A stretch of DNA of 64,000 nt from Psychrobacillus antarcticus (GTDB lineage: Bacteria > Bacillota > Bacilli > Bacillales_A > Planococcaceae): the NCBI RefSeq assembly GCF_029533155.1, contig NZ_JAIZDB010000008.1, positions 1-64,000 on the forward strand, given 5' to 3'. The position numbers and the translations under genes are program-made. Each line of letters starts with the position of its first letter. The first letter of the stretch is position 1. Positions 9,079 to 17,394 of this stretch are shown here, one piece after another. The notes under the pieces are model-generated. The model was not told the DNA's origin and ran no database searches. It saw only the letters and a program-made list of their open reading frames with translations.

Positions 9079-9961
9079 TTAATAGACCTCCATTTTTAAA
9101 ATTTATTTCTAGTCCAGCAAGAATCCCTAAAGCAATATCTGTTCCAGATGAAGAACCAATATTTAATACATTGTTTAAGGAAAGTATCAGTTCTTCTTTC
9201 TCTCCAGTTAACAACACTTCTATTAAAGTAATAATAGATTCTCTTACTTTCCCATCAGATGCTTTTTTTAGAGCCATGTAGCTAATATCATTTGTAGCGG
9301 TTTTAGCTACTTTTTCAATTTCTTTGCAAAACTCTTTATGCTGAGAAAGATAACTTCCATTTAAATGGAAAGTTGTAAATAACCCAACTAAAAAATCATC
9401 TCCTGATGGAGTTAATCCAGGACCAAGCCCAATTAGTGAAACTGCGTGTTTTAAAGCACGTTGTATTTGTTTATTTAACAACTCATTTAGGACTAAATTA
9501 GTTCTTTCATGAAGCATTTTTGACATTTCAAGTTCAAAAGGACTTTCACAAAACGACTTACTTTTAATACCTCCACCTGTCCCATAGGTTTCGATATGTC
9601 GCTTCATTTGTTCTACGTTTTTCTTCAAAACAAATATATCGGTTGGATATGTCGGTAATATTCCTTCCCAACAATTTGCCCGTTCGATAGTAATGGTCAA
9701 CTTATTTCCCAAGGATATATGGTTATTTCCTGTACACACTTTATCATTAACTTGTACATTCCATTCTTTGATGCTTGCTGCATCGACGATTAGCGTATTA
9801 GGTCCATTATCTATTTCTTTACAGGCAATAGTGTATAGTTCCCCATCTTCCAAGCATTGTATATTTAATGTGTGTTTAAAAGTACTGTGAATAAAACCAT
9901 TGAGCTTTGAGCGGGTAATTCTTTGAATAAAATCATTATTTCCTGATTTGGCATATATCAT
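9056..9961 (-). CDS. allH: AllH/YlbF-type DUF2877 protein, oxamate carbamoyltransferase subunit (copy 1)
   Basis: A DUF2877 protein of 301 residues from the ATG at 9959-9961 (AGAGGTG ~10 nt upstream). An upstream in-frame ATG at 9994 would add 11 residues, but its ribosome site is only 3 nt away. The family signature GLGPGLTPSGDDFLVGL lies near residue 190, and a GSSSGTDIALGILAG motif lies at the end. It is the first gene of the minus-strand operon allH1-fdrA1-allG1 and is divergent from pucR1, which probably controls it. Its partner copy 2 is only modestly similar outside the signature, so the duplication is old or the sets were acquired separately. Confidence 0.85.
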   Translation of the reverse strand: MIYAKSGNNDFIQRITRSKLNGFIHSTFKHTLNIQCLEDGELYTIACKEIDNGPNTLIVDAASIKEWNVQVNDKVCTGNNHISLGNKLTITIERANCWEGILPTYPTDIFVLKKNVEQMKRHIETYGTGGGIKSKSFCESPFELEMSKMLHERTNLVLNELLNKQIQRALKHAVSLIGLGPGLTPSGDDFLVGLFTTFHLNGSYLSQHKEFCKEIEKVAKTATNDISYMALKKASDGKVRESIITLIEVLLTGEKEELILSLNNVLNIGSSSGTDIALGILAGLEINFKNGGLLNDCSSNS

Positions 9962-10061
9962 ATCTCTAGTTTCACCTCTATTTTGAAGGTTCATGCGCCT
10001 TCTTTTTAAAGATTCACCCCTTTCACAGTTTGTTCATAATATACAATTACTAGTTTTTTCT

Positions 10062-10092
10062 TTGACATAGTTTCCCTTTACATTAATACTAT
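10062..10092 (+). promoter_or_regulatory. Candidate promoter of pucR1
   Basis: TTGACA at 10062-10067 and TACTAT at 10087-10092 with a 19-nt spacer (TAATAC at 10084 would give 16). It lies ~115 bp before the pucR1 start, in the divergent gap shared with allH1. Confidence 0.4.
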
Positions 10093-10147
10093 AGAATAGA
10101 ATACATAGTATGGTCATTGTCCAATCAAACCAAAAAGTGTGAAAAGT

Positions 10148-10168
10148 AATTGTGCACGTTGTACAATT
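10148..10168. promoter_or_regulatory. Palindrome, candidate PucR1 operator
   Basis: A 21-bp inverted repeat with 9-bp arms AATTGTGCA and TGTACAATT (one mismatch) around CGT, located 20 bp before the pucR1 ribosome site in the divergent pucR1/allH1 region. Its TTGTGCA/TGTACAA core resembles the motifs upstream of the permease genes. An autoregulatory or divergent control role is inferred. Confidence 0.45.
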
Positions 10169-10205
10169 TAAGAGAAAATCAAATTGTTTAAGGAGTGTGG
10201 AAAAG

Positions 10206-11900
10206 TTGCTAACTGTTCAAGACCTACTAGAAATAAGGGCTATAGATGGTTTAAAAATTATTGCGGGAGAAAAGGGGATAAATAACAAAATATCCATCGT
10301 CAATATTCTTGAAAATCCCGATGCTTTTGATTGGCTTTCACCTAATGAATTACTGCTATCGACAGGATATATTTTTAAAGACAATGTAGAATTACAAAAT
10401 AAAATCATCCAAGAGCTTTCAGAAATTAACTGTGCAGGGCTTGTCATTAAAATGAAACGATATTTTGATAAACTTCCTCAAAACATGATTGATGAAGCAA
10501 ACAAGTGTGGTTTACCACTACTAGAACTGCCTTTAGGTTATACACTGTCTAATGTTATATCCATCATTAATGAAAAAGCGTCAGGTAGATATGATTTATT
10601 AAATAGACAAGCTCTAGACATGCATAATTTATTTTTTAAAATAACATTGGAAGGCGGCGGAATTACTAGAATTTCTTCGATGTTATCTGGAACAATTAGT
10701 AATCCAATAATCATTGTAGATAAAGATTGGAAGCTCCTAAATTACTCCGAGCATATGGATAATAAAATCTTAATCAAGGATTCACTTGATGTAGTATCAA
10801 ACAAGCCTATATTTAATAAAAAGTTCACGGATACTATTCCAGATAATTTAAGTGACATGAAAAAATCAATTAAAAGAATTTATGACTTAGATGGAAAAAA
10901 CATAATTTGCCGCATTATGCCAATTGCAGTATCTCGAGATATATATGGTTATATCATTATTTGGCAAACAGTAAATGAACTAAAGGAATTTGACTATGGC
11001 ATTTTACAACAAGCGACTACGATCATTGCTCTCGAGAGGATAAAAGCGAAAGAAATTGAAGAAGTGAAATTAAAAATAAGACATGACTTCTTCGACGACT
11101 TACTCTCTGGAAAAATTACATCTCCTGAAACTTTACAAACGCTATGTGATTTACACGGACTAAATCCAAACTATATGTATTACTGTACTGTGATAAATAT
11201 CGAAGTAAAAGAAGTAGAGAAATTTGAAGATATGATTAGCGGTAAATTCAAGATGGACAATATTGCACAAAAATGCGTGCAGTTGATATACGAATTGTCC
11301 TATAAAACAAAAGGTGAAGTGACCTGTTTCCATAGAAATAACAGAGTAATTGTTTTGGTAGGGCAAAGTAAAGATAGACCTCCAATTACAGTTACCGAAG
11401 CAAAGCAATATGCGACTGATTTACATGAAGAACTTGTAAAAAAGATAAAGAAAACGTTTTTAATAGGTATAGGACAACAATACAAGGATATTAATTTATT
11501 GTATAAAAGTTTTTCTGAAGCAAATGAAATGATTCGTTTAATGCAGCAACTTAATGAAAAAAATGATATTTCGCATTTTGAAGATTATTCCGTTTATCAT
11601 CTTTTAGATTCAAATGTAAGCGTTCCTGAATTAGACGATTTTCTTCAAAAATGTTTAGGAAATGTTTTAGAACACGACAAAATGCACGTAACTAGTTATA
11701 TCGATACTTTAGAAAACTACTTTTACAATAACCAAAACGTTTCTGAAACTTCAAAAGCGATGTATTTACACAGAAACACTCTAATTTATCGAATAGAGAA
11801 GATTAAAGAAATATTAAATACAGACCTGAAAAACGCAGAAGAGCTATTACGTATTCAAATTGCATTAAAGATTTATAGAATATTAAATAAAAATATGTAA
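10206..11900 (+). CDS. PucR-family transcriptional regulator 1
   Basis: A 564-residue regulator with an N-terminal PucR domain (about residues 1-125; LLTVQDLLEIRAIDGLKII, LLLSTGYIFKD, GLPLLELP), a middle GGDEF-like/CdaR segment, and a C-terminal HTH_30 domain (VSETSKAMYLHRNTLIYRIE). The TTG at 10206 is preferred: TAAGGAG at 10189-10195 stands 10 nt away, and the protein then begins exactly at the family N-terminus; an in-frame ATG at 10152 adds 18 residues unlike the family. It is divergent from allH1-fdrA1-allG1 and probably acts on that operon in response to a purine breakdown intermediate, as PucR does in B. subtilis. Confidence 0.88.
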   Translation: MLTVQDLLEIRAIDGLKIIAGEKGINNKISIVNILENPDAFDWLSPNELLLSTGYIFKDNVELQNKIIQELSEINCAGLVIKMKRYFDKLPQNMIDEANKCGLPLLELPLGYTLSNVISIINEKASGRYDLLNRQALDMHNLFFKITLEGGGITRISSMLSGTISNPIIIVDKDWKLLNYSEHMDNKILIKDSLDVVSNKPIFNKKFTDTIPDNLSDMKKSIKRIYDLDGKNIICRIMPIAVSRDIYGYIIIWQTVNELKEFDYGILQQATTIIALERIKAKEIEEVKLKIRHDFFDDLLSGKITSPETLQTLCDLHGLNPNYMYYCTVINIEVKEVEKFEDMISGKFKMDNIAQKCVQLIYELSYKTKGEVTCFHRNNRVIVLVGQSKDRPPITVTEAKQYATDLHEELVKKIKKTFLIGIGQQYKDINLLYKSFSEANEMIRLMQQLNEKNDISHFEDYSVYHLLDSNVSVPELDDFLQKCLGNVLEHDKMHVTSYIDTLENYFYNNQNVSETSKAMYLHRNTLIYRIEKIKEILNTDLKNAEELLRIQIALKIYRILNKNM

Positions 11901-11955
11901 CTATATAAAAATGCAATCTCTTTAGCTTTTAACTAGTAAAGTTAACAGATTTTTT

Positions 11956-12237
11956 ATACCCTCCCTATTTTTTACAAAGTCAATCATTCGCCCTGTTGAT
12001 GAAATGAAATCATTAATGCAAGAAGCTGAAAAAGGAGACTTAACTGTCCAAAGTACATACAAATCAAATGATGAGATTGGCATTCTTGCAGCATCATTTA
12101 ATCAAATGCTATTAAATTTAAAAGGACGAATTGATCGCGTACGTGAATCTTCTGAACAAGTTGCGGCTTCTTCCTAAGAACTAATGGCAAGTGCAGAACA
12201 AACAAAGTATAGAAGTATAGTATCTACAACTAAATAA
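11956..12237 (+). pseudogene. Methyl-accepting chemotaxis protein fragment (HAMP region)
   Basis: The plus frame reads the end of a membrane segment, then a HAMP domain (SIIRPVDEMKSLMQEAEKGD, NDEIGILAASFNQML) and the start of the signalling helix (SEQVAASS). A TAA at 12175-12177 replaces what in MCPs is normally a Glu codon, after which ELMASAEQT continues in frame before homology ends near 12210. The sensor and signalling tip are missing. It is an isolated remnant. Confidence 0.85.
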
Positions 12238-12300
12238 CAATAAATGCGTAAGCATCAAATAGTGAACACATTGTTTCTTATAAGAAAAACCTGGCAAAAA

Positions 12301-12740
12301 AACGCCCGGTCTTCTAGGATCTAAACCTGTTTCTACTGTTTTCGAAGGGCTTTGTACAGATTTATTGCTAAATAATTACCATTTGATTTTTTAAAGATGC
12401 TGGTCGTGACTGAAGTCACGACCAGCATCTTTTTTCTCGGTAATCTTATGGCTATTAACTGTCCGTCGCCCTTCTACAACTTTTAGAAACGGGTTAGATC
12501 ATTTTTGGGGTAACTAGAGAAAAGATACTATCCTAATAATTGAGGAGGCTCACGAAGATGCAATTTCGTTCGCTATTTCGCTTCTTTATTTAGTAAACAC
12601 TTACTAATTCTCTTTTTACCACTATATAAAAGAAAATCTCATTTCTTCCTCATTTATTCAATAGTCGATTTTATCCCTATATTAACTTTGTCTACTCTTA
12701 TCGTCTTAGCGATAAGCTCTGCTAATCTTCTTATCGAGTA
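12301..12740. repeat. Dispersed repeat, copy A (second copy at 27171)
   Basis: High similarity to 27171-27710 in the same orientation, including TTTTCGAAGGGCTTTG, a long hairpin and CTTTTAGAAACGGGTTAG. Relative to the other copy, about 100 bp are missing near 12545. No protein is encoded. Both copies lie downstream of a plus-strand pucR gene. Confidence 0.8.
12393..12432. terminator. Near-perfect hairpin within repeat copy A
   Basis: Arms of 18-19 bp (AAAGATGCTGGTCGTGACT and its complement) around a 2-4 nt loop, followed by TTTTTTCTC on the plus strand. It has terminator form and could end transcripts from pucR1, although it lies ~490 bp beyond that gene. Confidence 0.6.
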
Positions 12741-12990
12741 CTACTCACTTAATTGATTGGAGTGAAAGGTGGCGACTCCAGCTGGATGAGGGAGACAGAT
12801 GAGACATCACATCGACGCGCAAGCGACGGTGATGGCTCATCGCTCACCCCGCGGAACGCATCTACCTGAAACGGAAATCAGTAGTATTATTCATTCTTTA
12901 AAGTCCCATGAATTCAGTGTACACGGTACATTTTTATATACTTTCTTATCTTTTAAGAAAAACCTGGCAAAAAAACGCCCGGTCTTCTAA
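12741..12990. repeat. GC-richer intergenic repeat, unit 1
   Basis: Begins near TTAATTGATTGGAGTGAAAG and continues through GGCGACTCC, CGACGGTGAT, CACCCCGCGG and CCTGAAACGGAAATCAGTAG. The same order recurs at 13383-13600. Composition is well above the AT-rich surroundings. It resembles the palindrome-rich intergenic repeats common in Bacillaceae (recalled pattern, not searched). Confidence 0.7.
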
Positions 12991-12999
12991 AAGAATAAT

Positions 13000-13160
13000 G
13001 TAGATATGAAATTGATTTCCGCTCCGATCGAACGCGTTCCGTGGGCACGGCTTCAGCCGCTTCCCTCGCTTACGCTCAGTCCAGGGTCTTCAGCTCGCGC
13101 TGTTTCCACTGGAGTCGCCGCTCTGTGCTCCAATCAATTAATTCCACTTTATATGAGCGG
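13000..13160. repeat. GC-richer intergenic repeat, inverted unit
   Basis: Related to the flanking units but in opposite orientation: it reads ATTTCCGCTCC, CGCGTTCCGTGG, GGTCTTCAGCTCGCG, CTGGAGTCGCC, CCAATCAATTAA. Together with units 1 and 2 it makes a direct-inverted-direct array between pucR1 and the M20 hydrolase. Confidence 0.65.
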
Positions 13161-13382
13161 ATAATTGGCTATAAAACCACTTAAATATACAATATAGATG
13201 TTTCATCTTAAAATATGTAAAGCTGAAAGGGACTCATATCAAAGAAAATCCACTTTCTACATTCTACGTTATAGCATAATATCTCTAATTCATCAGACTG
13301 TTTTATCCCTATATTAACTTTGATTACTATTATCGTCTGAGCGAGAGGCTATGCTAAATCTTTAAGTACAGTACTACTCACT

Positions 13383-13600
13383 TAATTGATTGAAGTGAAG
13401 GGTGGCGACTTCTGCGGGATGAGTGAGACAGATGAGATATCACAGCGACGCGCTAGCGACGGTGATAGCTCATCGCTCACCCCGCGAAACGCGTCCACCT
13501 GAAACGAAAATCAGTAGCATTAATCTATCTTTAAAGTTCTGTAAACTCAGTGTTCATGCTGTATTTTTATATACTTTCTTATCTTTTAAAAAGAAAATGC
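13383..13600. repeat. GC-richer intergenic repeat, unit 2
   Basis: Diverged second copy of 12741-12990, starting TTAATTGATTGAAGTGAAGG and continuing through GGTGGCGACTTC, CACCCCGCGAAACGCG and ATATACTTTCTTATCTTTTA. The upstream 100 bp (TTTTATCCCTATATTAACTT) is also shared with the region before unit 1. Confidence 0.7.
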
Positions 13601-13640
13601 CTTTCCGACTTTTTTGTCAGAAAGGCATTTCTTTTTTCTT
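13594..13640. terminator. Rho-independent terminator, probably bidirectional
   Basis: Stem AAATGCCTTTC/GAAAGGCATTT extended by GAC/GTC around a T-rich loop, followed by a TTTTTTCTT run. It ends the repeat array. Confidence 0.65.
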
Positions 13641-13730
13641 AGATTGAATATAGCAATCAGCTGGGAGGTCTTTTGACCACGCAATAAGATGGTCAATTTT
13701 TAGATCCTCTTCCATGTGTGCACTATTTGA

Positions 13731-13795
13731 CGCTTAGGTACATCAGATGAAATGGCAAAAACAGTTTTATTCTTAGCTTCTGATGACTCTTCACA
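13731..13795 (+). pseudogene. 65-bp scar of a short-chain dehydrogenase gene
   Basis: Nearly identical (five differences in about 65 bp by eye) to the 3' part of the intact SDR gene at 39340-39405; the frame reads RLGTSDEMAKTVLFLASDDS. No homology is visible on either side. The rest of this 250-bp gap before the M20 hydrolase shows nothing else. Confidence 0.75.
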
Positions 13796-13909
13796 GGACA
13801 GAGAAAACTCTCCAGACTTTGCTTCAATTCGCTCCAGGCCATGTAATTCTCCCTCATGTATATATTTTAAGTATTTGTTAAATTAGTTAGTCTATTATTC
13901 ATCTAAATA

Positions 13910-15163
13910 CTAGTTTTCCTGAATTATTGAATCCATTTTAGAATAATGTATGACAATTTTCTCCAATACATCTATACCTATTAATATATCATCTGGATCG
14001 GTATATTCATCTGGATGGTGACTAAGACCATTTACAGATGGAACAAAGATCAATCCGGTAGGGCATAAATTTACCATGTTCATAGCATCATGACCTGCAC
14101 CACTTGGCATCATTTGGTAAGATATATCCTGTTCCATGCAAATTGTTTCCATAGCATCAATAATTTCAGTAGATAGTAATACTGGTTCTTCCTTAATTAT
14201 TTCCTGACTTACGATTTTTAAAAGTCTATTTCTTTCCACTAATTCTATCGTTCGATTTAGATGATCTAACACCCGTTGTCTTGAAGGTAATGAAGTCCCT
14301 CGAATGTCCACTTTGATTTCTACTTCGCCTGGAACCACGTTCATCGCACCTGCTTGAATGTCTAATACACCAACCGTAGCAACTGTTCCATGAATTTGTT
14401 CGTTTTTTGCTACTTTTTCAAGTTCTAAAGCTATTTCAGATGCACCAAGAAGAGCATCATTTCTCATATTCATTGGTGTTGTACCAGAATGTGAAGGGGT
14501 TCCTATTATTCTAATAGAAAACCTAACTGGGGCAGCTATTCCAGTAACTATACCAATCTTTTTATTTTCGCTTACTAAGACCGGACCTTGCTCTATATGC
14601 AATTCAAAAAATGCCTTTATATCTTCATCTTTCCTACTCGCATATTCAACACTATCAATTTCAAATGCACATAATGAAAGTGCCTCTTCCAATGTAACTC
14701 CATTACGGTCTTTTAAATGTCTAACTTTTTCCTTATCAAATACACCGGCCATTGCTTTGCTTCCTAAAGTCGAAACACCAAATCGAGAAGACTCTTCACA
14801 AGCAAATGAAATTATTTCAATGGGATGATCTGTTTCAATTCCTTTTTCATTAAGTCGTTTTACAACTTCCAACGCAGCGGTAACACCAACTACCCCATCA
14901 TACTTACCACCTTGATAAACTGTATCCAAATGAGATCCCAGTAACACTGGTGGAAGTCCCTTTATTTTACCCTCTCTTCTCCCAATAGCATTTCCAGACT
15001 GATCTATCCGAATATCTAATCCTTCGTCTTTACACATCCGCAGAAAAGCTTGTGTACATGCCTGTTCTTCATTCGTATAAGCAACTCTCGTGATTCCTTT
15101 ATTCCCTGAGTTATATTGATTTATATTATTAAAAAGTAATTGATATCTTTCCTTATGATCCAT
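13910..15163 (-). CDS. M20-family amidohydrolase (allantoate amidohydrolase / N-carbamoyl-amino-acid hydrolase type)
   Basis: A 417-residue zinc amidase of the AllC/HyuC branch. Metal and active-site motifs: GSHLDTVYQGGKYDGVVGV near residues 75-95, CEESSRFG near 125, HIEQGPVL near 190, GTPSHSGTTPMNMRNDAL in the lid domain, and PSGAGHDAMNM with SHHPDEYT near the end. The ATG at 15161-15163 follows GGCGGGAGAG. It is a paralogue of AllC at 23608 with clear differences, so its substrate may be a different N-carbamoyl compound. It stands alone, ~220 bp downstream of the carbamate kinase terminator. Confidence 0.82.
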   Translation of the reverse strand: MDHKERYQLLFNNINQYNSGNKGITRVAYTNEEQACTQAFLRMCKDEGLDIRIDQSGNAIGRREGKIKGLPPVLLGSHLDTVYQGGKYDGVVGVTAALEVVKRLNEKGIETDHPIEIISFACEESSRFGVSTLGSKAMAGVFDKEKVRHLKDRNGVTLEEALSLCAFEIDSVEYASRKDEDIKAFFELHIEQGPVLVSENKKIGIVTGIAAPVRFSIRIIGTPSHSGTTPMNMRNDALLGASEIALELEKVAKNEQIHGTVATVGVLDIQAGAMNVVPGEVEIKVDIRGTSLPSRQRVLDHLNRTIELVERNRLLKIVSQEIIKEEPVLLSTEIIDAMETICMEQDISYQMMPSGAGHDAMNMVNLCPTGLIFVPSVNGLSHHPDEYTDPDDILIGIDVLEKIVIHYSKMDSIIQEN

Positions 15164-15388
15164 AAAGCTCTCCCGCCTCACCATTATAGTCTCTTCTTAT
15201 TATAAGTCCTCAGAATATTATAATCATTAAAGAAAAAAATTTTAATTTATTTTATTTATAGAACTTTTTAAAACTGTTTAAGAAAATAATTATGTATGTA
15301 GTAGAAAAAATGCGGGGATAATGGGGAAAGGAATTGAGAAATTAGTTTACGTCTCAATTGGTATATTATTTGGGTAAATATAAAAAGT

Positions 15389-15431
15389 ACTGTCTACCGC
15401 TACATTCTGAAAGAAAGTAACGATAGACAGT
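15389..15431 (-). terminator. Terminator of the allC...arcC operon
   Basis: On the minus strand ACTGTCTATCG pairs with CGGTAGACAGT across a ~21-nt loop and is followed by ACTTTTTATATTT. It lies ~95 bp after the arcC stop. Confidence 0.7.
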
Positions 15432-15527
15432 CTAAAATTTATATAGTTGATTAGAACTAGTTTAGGTTGCTTAAGAAAAACGTATAATGGATCTTATCTA
15501 AATTGAAAGATAATTATACAGTTAACT

Positions 15528-16463
15528 TTACTTTACAATACGTGTACCTGTTTTTCCAGCAAGAGCATCTTGAAGCTTATCAATAGTAGTAATGATAACG
15601 TTCTTTCCACCTTTTTGTAGGAAAAGAATAGCTGCCTCAATTTTTGGACCCATGCTTCCTTTTGGAAATTGACCTTCTTCCAAATAACGAAGTGCATCTT
15701 CAATCGACACTTCCAACAGATTTTGTTGTTCTGGCGTACCGAAGTTAATAGCAACTTGTTCTACACCTGTCAAAATGAATAAATAGTCCGCATTAATGTC
15801 AGCTGCAAGTAATGCACTTGCGAAATCCTTATCAATTACTGCTTCAACGCCTTCTAATTTACCGTCTTTTTCGATTACAGGAATTCCACCTCCACCAGCA
15901 GTAATAACGGTAATGCCTTTTTCAAGCAATGCTTCTATCGCTTCTATTTCTACAATTTTCACAGGTTTTGGAGAAGCAACAACACGTCTGTATCCTCTTC
16001 CACTATCCTCAACAAACGTAAGATCTCGTTCTTCTACAATTTTTTCCATTTCTTCTTTTGAATAAAATGGACCAATTGGTTTTGTAGGATTCTCAAATGC
16101 AGGATCATTATTAGAAACAACAGATTGAGTCACTACAGTAGCAATTGTTTTATGGATATTTCTTTCAACCATCTTATTTTTAAAAGCTTGTTGGATTAAA
16201 TAACCTAAGTTTCCTTGAGTTTCCGCATCTAATACATCTAAAGGATATTCTGGAACCACGGATTTGGCCATTTCTCCTCTTATTAACGTATTACCAACTT
16301 GTGGTCCATTTCCGTGAGTGATCACAACGGTATGACCCTGCTCCATTAATTCAAGAACAGGTATGGCGCTTTCCATAATATTCTGGCGCTGTTCTTCAAT
16401 TGTACCAATTTGACCTTCTTTAATAATTGCATTTCCACCAATTGCTAGGACGACTTTACTCAT
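15528..16463 (-). CDS. arcC: Carbamate kinase
   Basis: Transfers phosphate from carbamoyl phosphate to ADP, giving ATP, CO2 and NH3, the energy-yielding last step of allantoin fermentation (AllK role). The 311-residue protein starts MSKVVLAIGGNAI with the family motifs THGNGPQVGN, DAETQGNLGY, DSGRGYRRVVASP, ITAGGGGIPV, VIDKDF and PKIEAA. Length matches the family. The ATG at 16461-16463 follows GGAGAG; longer in-frame extension overlaps allH2 and is unlikely. It is the last gene of the main operon. Its damaged twin is at 4318. Confidence 0.93.
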   Translation of the reverse strand: MSKVVLAIGGNAIIKEGQIGTIEEQRQNIMESAIPVLELMEQGHTVVITHGNGPQVGNTLIRGEMAKSVVPEYPLDVLDAETQGNLGYLIQQAFKNKMVERNIHKTIATVVTQSVVSNNDPAFENPTKPIGPFYSKEEMEKIVEERDLTFVEDSGRGYRRVVASPKPVKIVEIEAIEALLEKGITVITAGGGGIPVIEKDGKLEGVEAVIDKDFASALLAADINADYLFILTGVEQVAINFGTPEQQNLLEVSIEDALRYLEEGQFPKGSMGPKIEAAILFLQKGGKNVIITTIDKLQDALAGKTGTRIVK

Positions 16464-16482
16464 ATTTAAACACTCTCCAACC

Positions 16483-17394
16483 TTATATTTTGTTTCTATA
16501 CTTATTTTTAGTTCTAAAAGCCAGCATTCCAATAAGAATACCTAATACCGTATCCAATCCTGAACTGTGACCAACTCCAAGTAAGTCATGTAAGACTTTC
16601 TCAAAATTAGAAACATCATCGACAGCAAGGGCATTAACCATATTGGAAACAGTGGAGCTATACTCCTTTTTAAGTGCATACCTTAAATATTCTCTTGCCA
16701 CATCGGTCGTAATCGACTCGCCTTCAATTAGCTCTGAAACTTTGTCATAAAAGGCGGTGGAAAGAGAAGGAGAAACAGCATCAAAGGCAAGCAGTCCGAC
16801 AATCATATCATCCCCTGAAGGAGTCAAGCCTTGTCCTCTTCCGAGAAAGTATCTAAGAACTTTCTCTATTAAATGCTCATCATTCGACATAGCCGCTTCA
16901 ATCAACATAATCAAATAAGGTTCAGCACCAAGCCACTTTTGTTTACCATCTGCATGAAACTTATCTAAGAATTCTCTGAAAGAAACATCTAATCCCGTTT
17001 GTTCTTCTATTTTTATTAATTGGAAACAAAAATGTTCTAAACTAGTATGAAAAATAGTTGTGTTTTTCATACTAGTTAGTTCATTTTTAAAACTTTTACC
17101 TTTTTCCATACTAATAGTAACCCCTGGTAATTCAATGGAGTTTGTTCTTTTATTCCAGATAACTGTATCTCCGTTATTTACATAGGAAACAGCACGTGAA
17201 GTATCTATTTCCTGAAGATGAACTCCAAATGGCAGAGAACCGTTCTTATTATTTCCAATAAATACTAGAGAATCGCCCATTTTAATATTAAAGCCATTAG
17301 AAAAACGACTATGAACGTGCCCATTTTCATTATTAGAAAGAAGGAGAGGAACTAGATAACTATAGTCCTCTCCAAAAAGAGTAAAATTATTCAT
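16483..17394 (-). CDS. allH: AllH/YlbF-type DUF2877 protein, oxamate carbamoyltransferase subunit (copy 2)
   Basis: A 303-residue DUF2877 protein with GRGQGLTPSGDDMIVGLLAF near residue 190 and GVGHSSGLDTVLGILIGM near the end. Its ATG directly abuts the TAA of allG2 (TAAATG), so its translation is probably coupled to allG2. Together with FdrA2 and AllG2 it should form the oxalurate-splitting enzyme that makes carbamoyl phosphate for the carbamate kinase encoded 19 bp downstream. Confidence 0.87.
   Translation of the reverse strand: MNNFTLFGEDYSYLVPLLLSNNENGHVHSRFSNGFNIKMGDSLVFIGNNKNGSLPFGVHLQEIDTSRAVSYVNNGDTVIWNKRTNSIELPGVTISMEKGKSFKNELTSMKNTTIFHTSLEHFCFQLIKIEEQTGLDVSFREFLDKFHADGKQKWLGAEPYLIMLIEAAMSNDEHLIEKVLRYFLGRGQGLTPSGDDMIVGLLAFDAVSPSLSTAFYDKVSELIEGESITTDVAREYLRYALKKEYSSTVSNMVNALAVDDVSNFEKVLHDLLGVGHSSGLDTVLGILIGMLAFRTKNKYRNKI

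Noticed and set aside
12799-13647. Two small plus-strand open frames (63 and 74 codons) with similar products
   Set aside because: They lie inside the two units of an intergenic repeat, lack ribosome sites, and their similarity comes from the DNA repeat.
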